Origin: Gammaproteobacteria bacterium
Lineage (GTDB): Bacteria; Pseudomonadota; Gammaproteobacteria; JAGOUU01
Length of the DNA stretch: 40,345 bases
Direction of reading: 5' to 3'
NCBI GenBank assembly: GCA_018061105.1
Contig: JAGOUU010000010.1
Span: 1-40,345 of the forward strand
A program made the translations under genes and the position numbers. Of the stretch, positions 19,375 through 31,300 are shown in pieces (the first letter of the stretch is position 1; every line of letters starts with the position of its first letter). The notes under the pieces are model-generated. The model saw nothing but the letters and a program-made list of their open reading frames with translations. It did no database searches and had not been told where the DNA came from.

Positions 19375-20601
19375 TTACAGTCCTGAAGTCAACCGTTGCA
19401 GAGGTCCAAAAAATTCAAAATGAACTTGAGACGCAGGAATGCCCCAGATTAGTAATTCATGATAAATATTTATCATAAATAATTTTGGACCGCAAAAATA
19501 ATAATCAGCATTTTTATGAGACACTAAAGATTCTATTATTTTTGAATCGATAAAACCTATAGAAACATTTAGATCTAATCTTTCAGTATTATTAGGCTCG
19601 CTATATCGATAGTGCACTTTAAGATTACTGTATATTTCAGCTAAATTATCTATCGTCCTTTTAAAAGCTTGAACACCCTCGTTTAAAACTCCGTGGATAA
19701 ATATGATTTCTCTATGTGGCATTGAATCTAATGCTGTCTGTAATATGCTTAATATCGGCGTGATCCCGATTCCTGCGGCAAGTAAAACTAGAGGTTTGTC
19801 ATGATTTTCTGTTATATCTAGATAAAATTCGCCAGAAGGCGGACCGATTTCTAAAACTGAATCAATATTGATGTCATCATGTAAGTAATTTGATACATAT
19901 CCTTTAGGATCATCTTTTTCAAGACCATCCTCACGTTTGACACTGATACGAAATAGTTTTTCTCCGGGCTTTCCGGATAAAGAGTAATTTCTCATAGTAG
20001 TGTAACCATTTGGCCCTGGGACGCGTACAGTTATATATTGACCTGGTTTAAATAACGGAAGTTTGTTATCCATTGGTGATAAATAGAATGATGTAATATT
20101 ACTACTTTCTTTTTCTTTTTTAACCACTGTGAAGTTTTTAAATCCTTCCCATCCTCCTGGTTGGGATTTTTGTTCAAGGTAGATTTGTTGTTCTCTACCT
20201 ATTAATATTTTAGCGAGAAACTCATAAGCTTCTTGCCATGCATCTATAATATCAACAGTTGCAGCATCACCTAATACTTCTTTAATAGAGCCCAACAAAT
20301 TCATGCCAACTACTGGATAGTCCTTTGCTTCAACATGCAAAGAAGCATGTTTTTGTGCAATTAATTCAATAGCCCCACCTAAAACATCTAAATTGTCGAT
20401 ATTAGCTGCATATGCACATATAGCCCCAGCCAATGCCTTTTGCTGAGCCCCTACAGCCTGATGAGCTGGGTTAAATAATGGCTTAACTTCGGGGTTATTA
20501 GAAAACATTCGTTTATAAAAATGTTTAGTTAAAGTCTCACCTTGTTTTTCTAGGATGGGTGCTGTTGATTTTACAATTGTAATTGTTTTTTGACTTAGCA
20601 T
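19375..20601 (-). CDS. hmp: Flavohemoglobin (nitric oxide dioxygenase)
   Basis: A soluble enzyme that oxidises NO to nitrate with O2 and NAD(P)H, protecting against host or denitrification NO. The globin domain (residues 1-140) has proximal H85 and distal pocket residues Y29 and Q53. The FAD domain has RNYSLSG and the NAD domain AAGIGITPILS, ending with VHFEFFGP. Length 408 versus 396 in E. coli. On the minus strand AGGTTG precedes the start. It is divergent from the Rrf2-type regulator across a 31-bp palindrome, so NO-induced derepression by NsrR is the likely control. Confidence 0.96.
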   Translation of the reverse strand: MLSQKTITIVKSTAPILEKQGETLTKHFYKRMFSNNPEVKPLFNPAHQAVGAQQKALAGAICAYAANIDNLDVLGGAIELIAQKHASLHVEAKDYPVVGMNLLGSIKEVLGDAATVDIIDAWQEAYEFLAKILIGREQQIYLEQKSQPGGWEGFKNFTVVKKEKESSNITSFYLSPMDNKLPLFKPGQYITVRVPGPNGYTTMRNYSLSGKPGEKLFRISVKREDGLEKDDPKGYVSNYLHDDINIDSVLEIGPPSGEFYLDITENHDKPLVLLAAGIGITPILSILQTALDSMPHREIIFIHGVLNEGVQAFKRTIDNLAEIYSNLKVHYRYSEPNNTERLDLNVSIGFIDSKIIESLVSHKNADYYFCGPKLFMINIYHELLIWGIPASQVHFEFFGPLQRLTSGL

Positions 20602-20619
20602 ATGAACAACCTATATAAT
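20590..20619 (+). promoter_or_regulatory. Promoter of nsrR
   Basis: TTGACT (20590-20595), an 18-bp spacer and TATAAT (20614-20619) lie 53 bases before the nsrR start. The -35 box overlaps the hmp start region and the -10 lies in the left arm of the palindrome, so NsrR binding would repress its own gene. On the minus strand a TATAAT (20642-20637) with a weak TTGCAG -35 (16-bp spacing) would serve hmp. Confidence 0.55.
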
Positions 20620-20643
20620 ATGTATTGATAATACATATTATAT
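20613..20643 (+). promoter_or_regulatory. NsrR operator between hmp and nsrR
   Basis: A perfect inverted repeat: ATATAATATGTATT, spacer GAT, AATACATATTATAT. The inner part, ATGTATT-N3-AATACAT, fits the gammaproteobacterial NsrR pattern ATGYATT-N3-AATRCAT. It overlaps -10 boxes on both strands, so one site could repress both divergent genes. Confidence 0.8.
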
Positions 20644-20671
20644 TCAATCATAAAAAAACTGCAATGTTTTT

Positions 20672-21070
20672 ATGCAATTAACCAAATTTACAGATTATAG
20701 CTTAAGATGCCTAATCTATCTGGCTCATAAAGAAAATGAATTTACCAGTATTAAAACAATATCTGAACATTATAATATTTCTTATGAGCATCTAACTAAA
20801 ATCATCCATAATCTTTCAGTGCTTGGGTATATTGAAAGCAAAAAAGGCAAAAATGGAGGGGTTAAATTAGCAAACAATGTTAATAAACTTCGAATTGGAG
20901 ATCTTATTAAAACGTTAGAGCCAAATATGAATTTGGTCGAGTGCTTTGATCATGAAACGAATACTTGTAAAATAACTGATAGTTGCAGGCTTAAACACTA
21001 TTTTTGGGGTGCTAACAAAGCTTTTATTGATTTTTTAAATCAATACACATTGAAAGACGCTATATTTTGA
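20672..21070 (+). CDS. nsrR: Rrf2-family NO-sensing repressor NsrR
   Basis: An iron-sulfur cluster repressor that releases DNA when NO nitrosylates its cluster. The winged helix-turn-helix starts MQLTKFTDYSLRCLIYLA, with recognition region ISYEHLTKIIHNL. The cluster cysteines are C91, C99 and C105, close to the C91/C96/C102 set of E. coli NsrR; the loop between the first two is 3 residues longer. NLVECF before the first cysteine is typical of NsrR rather than IscR. Length 132 versus 141 in E. coli. It is divergent from hmp and shares the operator. The Shine-Dalgarno is weak. Confidence 0.9.
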   Translation: MQLTKFTDYSLRCLIYLAHKENEFTSIKTISEHYNISYEHLTKIIHNLSVLGYIESKKGKNGGVKLANNVNKLRIGDLIKTLEPNMNLVECFDHETNTCKITDSCRLKHYFWGANKAFIDFLNQYTLKDAIF

Positions 21071-21089
21071 CAGTGCTGGATCTCCGACA

Positions 21090-21117
21090 AAATGGGGCTC
21101 TAAAGTCCCATTTGTTT
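21090..21117 (+). terminator. Possible Rho-independent terminator after nsrR
   Basis: AAATGGG (21090-21096) and CCCATTT (21107-21113) form a 7-bp stem with a 10-base loop followed by GTTTCTCTTT. The stem is short and the T-tract broken. It lies inside a larger set of nested inverted repeats (21074-21148), so another structure could compete. Confidence 0.4.
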
Positions 21118-21214
21118 CTCTTTGCAACCATTAGAGCTATGCCCAGCATCTACCGGGCAAATATAATAAATAATGCTATATATATAATATTATTTATTTA
21201 TATCTAATTTAAAC

Positions 21215-22138
21215 ATGCTAAAAAAATTCCATAGTTTATTAATTAATTTATTTTTAATCTCAACAGCCTCTGCTGATAACGCTGCTGGGAGTAATATATC
21301 TCCTTATTATAGTACTACAGTATTTGGTAAAAATTACACTTATGATCCTTGGCCTGAAGCAGTTTCACCATCAAATGTTTGGTGGGTACCATTAGAGTAT
21401 AGCTATCAACAAGACGATGCCATTCAAGCTATTGTTAAACCAATTACATACCCTGACGGTTTGCAAGGTTATGAGCTCACTATTGGTACAAAACTTCAAA
21501 AAATAACTACCAGTCAATTTAAACTGGCGCAAGCGGTAGGTCGACTTACGTATAAACTAAAAGATAGATCCAATGGCTATTGTACTGCTACTCATGTCGG
21601 TAATGGTTATGTGGTAACAGCAGGGCATTGTTTAGATGATCCAAAATTATATCCAGATACTTGTAAGGCACTACAAGTCGAATGGAACTTTCGACGCTCT
21701 CGAAATAATTTTCCACAAGAGCCAAGCCCAGATTTAATAGGCCAATGCCAAGAAATCATCAGTTGGGCTTTTAAAGCAGGTGATGCAAATACAATAGATC
21801 ATGCCATTTTTCGGGTTAATAATTACCCTGAAGCAAAAGTTATGATTGAGCCAAAGCCTAATTTACAGACAGGTGATATGGTTCATCAATTTTCTCATCC
21901 TGGGGCTGTGCCATTAGTTATGGCTAAGAATTGTACTGTAACAGAAATACCTTTTCAGTATTATCAGCATGATTGCTGGGGAGCCTCTGGCAGTAGTGGA
22001 GCAGCCTTGATAGACGCTGATACCCATAAATTGATTGGTATACTTTCAATGGGTAGCGATCAGACATTTTTCTCATTACGTAATGATCAATCACCTATAG
22101 GGAGTTTTGATGTTGAGGGCGGTAAAATTTCTCAATAA
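21215..22138 (+). CDS. Secreted trypsin/V8-like serine protease
   Basis: A 307-residue protein with a signal peptide (residues 1-20, cleavage at ASA-DN) and an S1-type protease domain. The catalytic triad is visible: H138 in VVTAGHC, D195 in NTIDHAIF, and S261 in GASGSSGAAL. The cysteines around H138 could form a disulfide, as expected for an exported enzyme. The sequence looks closer to V8/glutamyl endopeptidases than to DegP: there is no PDZ domain. Substrate and final location (periplasm or outside) are not readable. It lies between nsrR and the giant gene, on the same strand. A TATAAT at 21183-21188 is a possible -10 element; there is no clear Shine-Dalgarno. Confidence 0.85.
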   Translation: MLKKFHSLLINLFLISTASADNAAGSNISPYYSTTVFGKNYTYDPWPEAVSPSNVWWVPLEYSYQQDDAIQAIVKPITYPDGLQGYELTIGTKLQKITTSQFKLAQAVGRLTYKLKDRSNGYCTATHVGNGYVVTAGHCLDDPKLYPDTCKALQVEWNFRRSRNNFPQEPSPDLIGQCQEIISWAFKAGDANTIDHAIFRVNNYPEAKVMIEPKPNLQTGDMVHQFSHPGAVPLVMAKNCTVTEIPFQYYQHDCWGASGSSGAALIDADTHKLIGILSMGSDQTFFSLRNDQSPIGSFDVEGGKISQ

Positions 22139-22140
22139 AT

Positions 22141-22180
22141 CCCACTAATTCCCACTAATTCCCACTAATTCCCATTCATT
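22141..22180 (+). repeat. 10-bp tandem repeat between protease and giant gene
   Basis: Three exact copies of CCCACTAATT and a fourth diverged copy (CCCATTCATT) start 3 bases after the protease stop codon. The downstream GGGCATTCATTATT partly repeats the fourth unit. No function is evident. Confidence 0.85.
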
Positions 22181-22224
22181 GGGCATTCATTATTCTCATG
22201 TAAAATAAGGTATCAGTAAATTTT

Positions 22225-22250
22225 GAGTGAGTTACATGAGTGATTTACGT
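22225..22250 (+). repeat. Two adjacent 13-bp direct repeats upstream of the giant gene
   Basis: GAGTGAGTTACAT is followed directly by GAGTGATTTACGT (two mismatches). The pair lies 60 bases before the GTG start, where an activator or leader element could lie. No clear -10/-35 pair accompanies it. Confidence 0.5.
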
Positions 22251-22309
22251 GATGGACTCTTATTGTTTATCGTGGTAAACTAACTTTATTTTTTTGTGAG
22301 GGCTGTCTT

Positions 22310-25300
22310 GTGTTAGATTTTCAACAAAATTTGGATTATTGGCTAGATATCGTACAGACGTACACAGAAGATCCGAAATTTCGTGAAGTTACACGTCAGT
22401 TAACAGAAATTCAAGAATCAGAAAGTTGGACTAGCGATGATATTCATAAGCGATTAAGTGGGCTTAAAATAGGTGAGTCTTTACGTATGGTGGGTAAAAA
22501 ACTACCTTCTTCTGAACGTAGGCAATCTGCTAACCTGGTTTACGAGTTTCATAAAACTGTCGATGCTCTTGAGTTGTATGTTATTGATACTTCCGAGCTT
22601 CAAGAAGATCACGAAAAAAGAGAAATTGTTTCAGGGTATGAAGTAATTAAGAAAAGGGGGCTGCCTGTTGTAGCATACAAATTATCAAATGTTGATGCAT
22701 CTACTTCAAGAGTATTGAAGGCGTTTGTTGAGAGATTAGTTAGTATAAGAGATAGCCAAGAACAAGATGATTCAAAAAAACTTTATACATTATTTGATAG
22801 ACTGAGTGTACAGTTTAGCGTGAAGAAAGTAGCGCCAAGTCGGTATGCTCAATCAGCAGTTACTGTAAGCACAGAGACTTTGTACGCGCAGGGATCAGCT
22901 AAAGCAATTGATTTAATTGTTAGGCAACAACTCACTAAAGCCCAGTATAAAACGACTAAGCTTATTATCACACGGAAAATACTTGCAGAAAAAATTGGAC
23001 GACTTTCTTCTTTGGTACATGCGAGTGACTTCTCTTATAAAAAAGAAGTATTAACTCTTTGCCGTAAATTTGCGCGACACTTAATTAATTCAAAAGAATT
23101 ATATTACTCGCTTGGTTTGGTAGACAAGTTTAATGAACATAAAGATTTTATTACTACGGAAATTGAAAAGTTAGAAACGATAATTAAAGAATCATCAGAA
23201 GCTGCAATTGCTTCTGCTTCAAGGATAGCCCAACCAGCGCAAGCAGATGCGTCAAAACAAGTATTAAGACGATGCGATGTGGATTTGTGTTCTGAAGTAG
23301 ATGCCAGCTTTTCGTTTGCCCAGCGTCACGCTCACGATAGAAGTTTAACGAGTGGATTTTTACGTGCTCAAGTTAACGGGCTAATCGCACATCTTCAACT
23401 TGCTGACATTTTGCAGCCTTACCGAGGCGCTTTAGACAGCGCTATGGACAGCATTGTCGACAGGCTATCTGAAGAGCCCTCCACAAGTTCTCAAGTCGCT
23501 GGCATTTTGCGGTCTGTCCAAAGACCTGTCGACGATCTACATGCTCCGCTAATGCCTCATATGCCTCATAGTAGTGCTAGAATTGTTGAAGAGAGGACAG
23601 TCGTCCCAGTTGATTTTACAAGAGAGCTTCCAGATCCTGCAGAAATAACAGATACAACATTTGAATCTAGTGTAGAGACAATTACTCGTAAGCTATGGAG
23701 TCTTGGTTTTAATGTTCGTAGATTAGATGCAGCAAGATTTAATTATCTTATTAAATACATTAGTAGGTTAACAATCAATATTACTGAATCACCACTTAGC
23801 CAACAAGATCTGGAAAAAAAATTAGCTTCTTTACAGGGGCTCAAAGATTGTTTGGAAAGTTCTAGAAGAACATATGAAGCAGCACATCCATTAGATATTT
23901 TGGTGCAAGCTAAAATAATTGAGTTATCAATGACTCTAATTAATAAAGCCATTCCTGATTCTGATAGCAGTAAAGGTTATAAAGATGTTCTTAATAATTT
24001 TGCTATTTATCAATTAGACGCTTTGCTTTCAAGCTCTGTTGCGGGTTTTTTAGATGTAGAGTCGCAGCAACAAATAGTAGCAATCCGTCAAGAGATCAGT
24101 AAAAAATACTTATCAGGCTCTCCCAAAAGGTTAACTAAAAAAGAATTAATGGATGCATTGAGATGTTATTATCTCAGTAAGTTAACACAAGAAGAGTATA
24201 GTGCGTTATTAGAAACAGTCTCAAGGAACAAAAAGTTTGAGAAGTTTGAGCATATTCCTGGTGCTGCATCCGGGTTGAAATTTTTTGAACTTGATGTATT
24301 GGATACATACTTTGAGCCCGGAGAGTTTAATACTGTGGCTGAAAAAGATAAATTTGACCGCATCAAAAAAGCTACAGAATTATCATCTGTATTAAAGCTT
24401 GAGGATTGTATTGTTAATCTGGTATCAACTAATAGAGAACATAGATATACATGGCGGTGTATAGATATCAATTTACCGTCTATCCGTCCAGAGCTTAAAA
24501 GCGAGCTTACAAAAATTATTCTTGATCCTCATGTTGGGAGATCTCGAGATTTATTTAAAAGAGCTTACGATTTCGTAGCGAGCGCTTGCGGTATGAGATC
24601 TGACGGTTTACGAGTAGGTAACAACGTACTTTTGCCTATTGAAGATGCTTCTACTATTCCAATTCAGAGTTTAGAAACTAAAACTTATGGATATACGCAC
24701 GAACGTGTTAAAGATGCTTCTTATGCTACTGATCTATTTGCAGGCGAAGATGTCTATGTTTATGGTGCTTCGGACGATGCCAGATCGGTAGCTGCATTAC
24801 GGGCTGGCAATGGTAAAGATTTGAAATTAAGCACAGGCGTAAGGAAATTTTTTGAACCTTTAGCCTATGCAAGTTTAGGTCTTGTGGGGGTGATAGATTA
24901 TTATATAGATAATTTAGAGCTTTTACATGATACAACAGAATTGCATCGGTTAACCGCAGCTTTATTGCATCCAAGATATTTATTAACCGCAGACTTTGAT
25001 AAAGTGGCTCGTAAAAAATTATTAGAGTTAGTTCGAGACTCTCAAAAATATTTTAAAAGTTTTGCTCCTGCTTATGTTATTTATGTGGTCACACAATCAT
25101 TTGCTTTTATTGGCGACAGAAGTGGATTGCAGAAAATGCTTGAAATTATAAATAAAGAGCTAGATCAAGAGATCTCTGAGGACCATTATTATTTATTACA
25201 CTTGGCCAAGCTTAATGCTATTTTTGCGTTGAGTAAATCGACAAAAGAAGTTACAGCTCATGATTATCAATCGGCGCTGGAATCTTATACTGTTGTATTA

Positions 25301-28300
25301 GAGAGTGAATGTAGCGCCATTAGTTTACCAAGATGGACAAAATTTCAAGCAGAAGCAAGCTTTAGTTATATTAGAGAATTAATACAGGATTTGCCTTCTC
25401 ATGACGGCGCGTCCCATAGTCCTGTTAGAAGAAGGCCTAGAGCTATATTTAAAAGTGATGCAATCCCAAGATCTATGTTAGATCATCCATTTGTTAAAAG
25501 TTTTTTAAATGGAAAAACACCTAGTAAGATTTTAAAATTAAATACAGATAAATACCAATTTGAAGTTCCAGGAAACAAAGATAAATACCAAATAGATCGT
25601 AGTACGGGAAATCCTGAAATTTTTTGTATCAAAGGTGGCGAAGAAACTTCTGTTACGTACAAATTGGTGCCTAATTGTGATGATCTGTTAAGCATGACGT
25701 ATAATCCTGTATTAACCTGGGAGGATGCTGCAGGGAACGGTAAAATAGTGGATAGAGACAGTGGAAAAGAGCTTTATAGCTATTGCAAAAATCCTCATGA
25801 TAGTAGTGCGCTCATATGGTGTGACTTACGTGAAAGTGATGAAATATTTATTTTATTGTCACGAATCCATGTTCCGAAAGATAGTAGTTTTCAGGCAATT
25901 GTCTGGAGAAGTGATGAAGCAACAAAAATAGAATTTCCTAGTATTCAACGTGTTTTCAAATTGGTCGATGATGTTTTTACTACCGGCGACGGTTGGCAGA
26001 TAAGCACAGACTGTGCTCTTAGCGGTCAATTGCCAGCAGGCGTATTAGTATTAACTAAACCGGGAGAAAAAGATTATAGATGTTTTTTAGATACAATGGA
26101 TGGATCTAATCCTATTGAGTTTACTTTTAGTCTTGAGCATGGTGCTAGTGCTGAAAAAGTGTGCGATTCATTGAAACTTGCACAAAGTTTAATAAGCGCA
26201 GGAAAAACTCAATTAGCTGAAAAAATATATAAAATCCTCCATAAGTGTACGAAAAGTGATGAACTGAAAAAAGTGTTAGCTACTTATAATCAAAATGTCC
26301 CTTCTGGTACAATGGCATTACAAGCGGGATTATCACTGATAACTTCATATGGTCAGTCAATGGTGGCGTTGCATAGTGCAGATTTTAGATTTAAACATAA
26401 AATACTCCAATGGATATATAGCAAGGTATTGCCAAAATTTATTGCGAAATCGCAACTTAAAATTTTCATATTATTAGGGTCAAAAATACTGGAGTCACTT
26501 CAACTGATAGAAAGCCATGTTGTGTCACAAGAAATGTTAACATTTCTTACAGGGCTGTCAAGTAACTACAAGGGTTACATTAAAAAATGTAGTAGTATAA
26601 GTGTTGAAGAGAGGCTTACTGTTGATGAAGAGCGTTCTTTATTATCATTTTTAGAAAGTACTGACGACAGTTGTGCAATATTTTCAGCTAGAAAGGCACA
26701 GCTCATGCGAGAGAGATCTAAGCCGGAAGATCTATTAACTAGGATTAAATCAGATGATCCAAGTGTTATGGTAAAAGCTTTATTGTGGTTGGTAAAAAAA
26801 ATTGCAAGTTTTTTTATGGGTAAACTCAGTATTTCCAATATGCCCAATTCTAAAGAGATATTAGAAGAATTATTCAAGGTTGATATTTCTGGAAACATTG
26901 ATGTGCAGACTGGGCGACTTAAAAGATTTTTAAAAGGTAAAGTCTATTCTTTTGATATTGATAGTTTAAGCGTATGGGGTGGTACTGAAGAAGATTATAA
27001 TAAATTATTAAAATATTATAAAGACATTTTAGCAGATGGCACCAAGCTTGTTGATCCAAAATTAGTAGCTTACGCTAAAAAAACTTTGGGTTATTATATG
27101 CATGTTTTAAATCTGGATATGGGAGTCAAAGACAACAAGTTTTATACTATGTTGTATATTATTTTAGCTCACAGTAAGAATCCAAATTATATTCGTGATA
27201 CGCATGATCAGATGGAGGATCATAATAAAAGAGAACATGCTCGTGTTGCAAGATATGCTCGCTATTATGCTCTTACGAGCACTCCTGAGCTTTTAAATTT
27301 TAATCGTGATGGTGGTGAGATCTTTAAATACTGGTCGCGCGCGACATTAAAAGTAAGTTTTAATGTGCCCAAAGCTGACTTTAAACAAATGCAACGGGTT
27401 GTTCCAGCTAAGTCATATTATTCATCTGGCATTGAAGTTGATCATGCCCAAATGGGCGTTGGTTTTGATGTGTCTAGAATTGATTTAGCCTATGCTCCTG
27501 ACTTAGCTAAGATTTTTGAAGTAAAACCTGTTCGTATAACTTCGCGCGCTCATCGAAAAGAAGCAGATTTTATCAGTGATAGTGCAAAATTTGCTGAGAG
27601 CAAGCAAAAAGCAAAATTGAAAGTTATTCATGATTTTCGAGAATATTGCCAAGATACAAATGGGGCTGATAGGATCGCAACACTAGATAAAAATATACAA
27701 GATCAAATTACATTAGCTGAACAAGATTTAGACAGGCTAAACACAAGTTATCAAGGCATTCAACAAGCAATCGAGGCGCAAACTCAATCAGCTTTAAGAT
27801 TAGTTGCCAAGTCCCGTAAGAAACTGCCTCAGAATCTTGGTGATCTGTTGGTCTATTTTGTTATTAATAAATATAATTTCGAAAAATTCTGTAAAGAATT
27901 TGAGCTAAATAGAGAGCAAGCACAAAAAATTCAACAATTAGTTTTAGCTTATGGTAATAAGTTTTTGCTAAAAAGACGATTAGAAAAAATTAAATCAATT
28001 TCTAGCCGATCTGCTGATAGAACTCTTGAAATTATTGATATTGATGAATTATGCAATTTATTGTCTGAACCAGTTGGTGCGAATAATTCTGTTGAATTGG
28101 CGTTTCAATCAGGCGCTGAAGGCTTAGATTATTGGAGTTTACAACGTGGTGTTCTTGATAAGTTCCAAAGAGAAGATGACTCAGGAGTGCTCGCTCAGCT
28201 AATAATGGGCTCAGGAAAAACTAAAGCCATAGCTCCTACAATTGCTGCCGCTCATGCAGCATCAGGTGCGCTCTCAATGGTTGTTGTGCCGGCACCATTA

Positions 28301-31300
28301 TTTGTTATAAATTATGTTGATTTACAGCAGCGAATGACAGAAAAATTTGGTGTTAGTGTTTATCCTGTAGAGTTTGATCGTAATGCTTGTAGTAAGCCAG
28401 AATATGCACAATACTTATATGAAAGATTAGTTAATACTAAAGAAAGTAACGGTGTAGTTATTGCTACTTCTAAGACGTTACTTTCTATTAGATTAAAATA
28501 TTTTGAATATTGTCGTGAGACAGGCAGTTTAAGTGCTTCTGATAAAAAAACCAGAGATTACTTAAAGAAGACTTTAGATTTAATCCATGCTGATGGCAGA
28601 ATGTTAATTGATGAAGCTGATACAGTGCTTAGGATTAAAAATCCCTTGATTTATCGGTTAGCCAGCGATAAGCCTAATTTGTTATTGCAGGCTCTATTTG
28701 TTGATTTATACAATAATTTAAGTAAGTTTCAATGTGCTCTTGAAGGTCATGGAGATCATGAGATTAGTTTATTTGATTTAATTAATGGCGATGCGTATTC
28801 TTTATCAGATTCTGATATTAAAAAATATCTTGAACAGTTTTTAAGAACAAAGCTTTTAAGTAAAGATGGCGCAGATGGCAGAATGTATCAGCGCTTGAAG
28901 AAATTGCTAAATAATAGAGATTTAACAACCCCAGAGCTGGATGCTATTATTAACTATTTGCTATATCCAGAAGAAAGCTTACCGAAAATAATTCGAGAGT
29001 TAAAACTCGATCAAAAAAATAAAGAAGATCTGGTAGAAGTTATATCATTTTACAGGGGAATGTTAGGTACAATTTTACCTGCTACACTGCGCCGTAAATA
29101 CAATGAGAATTATGGACCAGATAAGGATAGCTTTAAAGCTATACCCTATAATGGCCCACAACGTCCTGCTTATGGTCATGATTTTGGTACAATTGAAGAA
29201 TCAATGGCGTATTCAATTCAGCAATTGTTGATCACAGGTTTGAGTGGTGAATTATTAAACCAGTTTATTCAAGATAGTTATAAAAGTTCAGTTTTAGAGT
29301 TATCAATGAAGCTGGCAAAGACGCTAGAAGACACTCCAACTAGTAAGATGTTTGTTGAGTTAACGGGTTTTAAATTGACTGATTTATATAATGATCCTGA
29401 AGCACAAGCAAAATATTTAACTCAGATAAATAAAGAACTTATTGAGAATAAAAATGCGTTACCAATTATTTGGCATATTTTAAAATTTAAATTGCTACCA
29501 ACTTTAGATACAGACGTAGAATCATTAGGTGCGTGTTCGCATGATTTGATAGCAATGGTACAAAGTGGTAGAGCGCAAGGATTCACAGGAACACCGTGGA
29601 ACCATGATACTTATAAAGAATTAAGCTTTGCAAAATCTTCTGAAAACCAGGCAATTGATGGTGAGGCTATTGCTAAACTTAAGTTGCCAAAAAATACAAT
29701 GAAAGTCAGTGAGATTGCAGTTGATGCAAGTCTGGAAGATATAATTAAAGATTGCGTTCAAAGTCCACAGACACAAGCTATAATAGATGTTGGTGCAAAA
29801 CTCAGACAATATAAAAACTCAGAAGTTGCAAGGCAAGTTTTAGATCATATTGCCAATAATTATACTGGCTCACCAATTAAATTTGTTTTATATTTTGACG
29901 GTGATGATTTATATGCTCTTGAAAAAATAGATGATACGAACTATAAGAAAACAAAAATAGGCGCCAGTGATTGGGCGGCTGTTTCTGCTAAGTTAAATAT
30001 TACCGATCCATTGCAGATCTTTACTTTTTTTGACAAGGCTCATACAGTAGGAGTCGATCTCAAATTTGCAAGACAAGCTCGAGCAACTGTTTTAATCAAT
30101 AATCATACGTGTTTATTTGAATTGTTACAGGGCGGATTAAGAATGCGTGGGCTTGATGCTGATGGCCAAAGTCTAGACTTCATGATAGACCGTGAGTTGG
30201 ATAAGCTAGCTAAAGCTAGATTGTCTAGAAGCTCTGAAACAGAACTAAGTATTGATGACATTGTTGCCTTTACTTATAGTAATCAAAAAGAGCGTCTACT
30301 AAAAGAGCAGATAATGTCAGCGCGTAAACACATGATCTCTTTAGCAGCAGATTATATTTTGCGTAATCACCCACCACACGTTGTTGAACGTATGTTAGCT
30401 ATGACAAGCTGGGTGAGTGAGAAGAGATCCGATAGATTATTCACTAAGTTTGGTTCAGCAGAAAAAGAAGTTTCTGTTAAATCTGTCCTAGAGATAACCT
30501 ATGCTGAAATTGAGGCTGATCTAAATAGAATATTAGGCCTTGATTCAAGTAGTAAAACAAAATCTGTTATGCGAAAAATACAAGCTGTAAAAAATGCTGC
30601 TATAAAAGACATTGGACATGAAAGAGTGCGTTCAAAAGAAAAAGCTTTAGACACACAAGTTGAGCACGAAAAAGAGCTTGCCAAAGAACAGGAGCAAGAG
30701 AAAGAAATAGAAATAGAAATAGAAGTTGTATCCGTTATAGGTCATGCTAAAAAACCTATTGATCCAGAATGGATTGACAAATTGCAAACATCAGCTAAAA
30801 GATCATTATTGTTATTAGTATCTAAAGATATAGTACAGCTTGATTCAGCAACAAGTGGTAAATTTAAATTTGATACAAATATATTTTTAAGCCGTGATTT
30901 TGCTCACAGTTTTGATTGTTCTTTGTTAGAACCTAATGTTTTTTATAAAGGTGCCAAGGATCCGTATTACATAGTCGTAAAGCAGTTAGAAGACAGTACT
31001 GTCCCTTTAGTGACAATTGTTTCAGCTAAAGAAGCTGCGTATTGTATGCAGCATTTTGGTAAAGAAGCGTTTAAGGGGTTACATATTCAGACAGTGACGG
31101 GAGATGTTTTAGCTGGTGCAGCACCATCTGGTTGGGCGACGTCCAATGCTAATATTCGCATCTTAGAGCAGGTAAATTATTTTAGAGGGGATTTCGCTGG
31201 ATTATGTCGTTTTATAGATACTAAGAATGATGCCTCTTGGTTGCTTGAAGATACTAAGAAAAAACTAGCTGCCGCTAAGGAAATTGCTTTTTTAAGGGTA

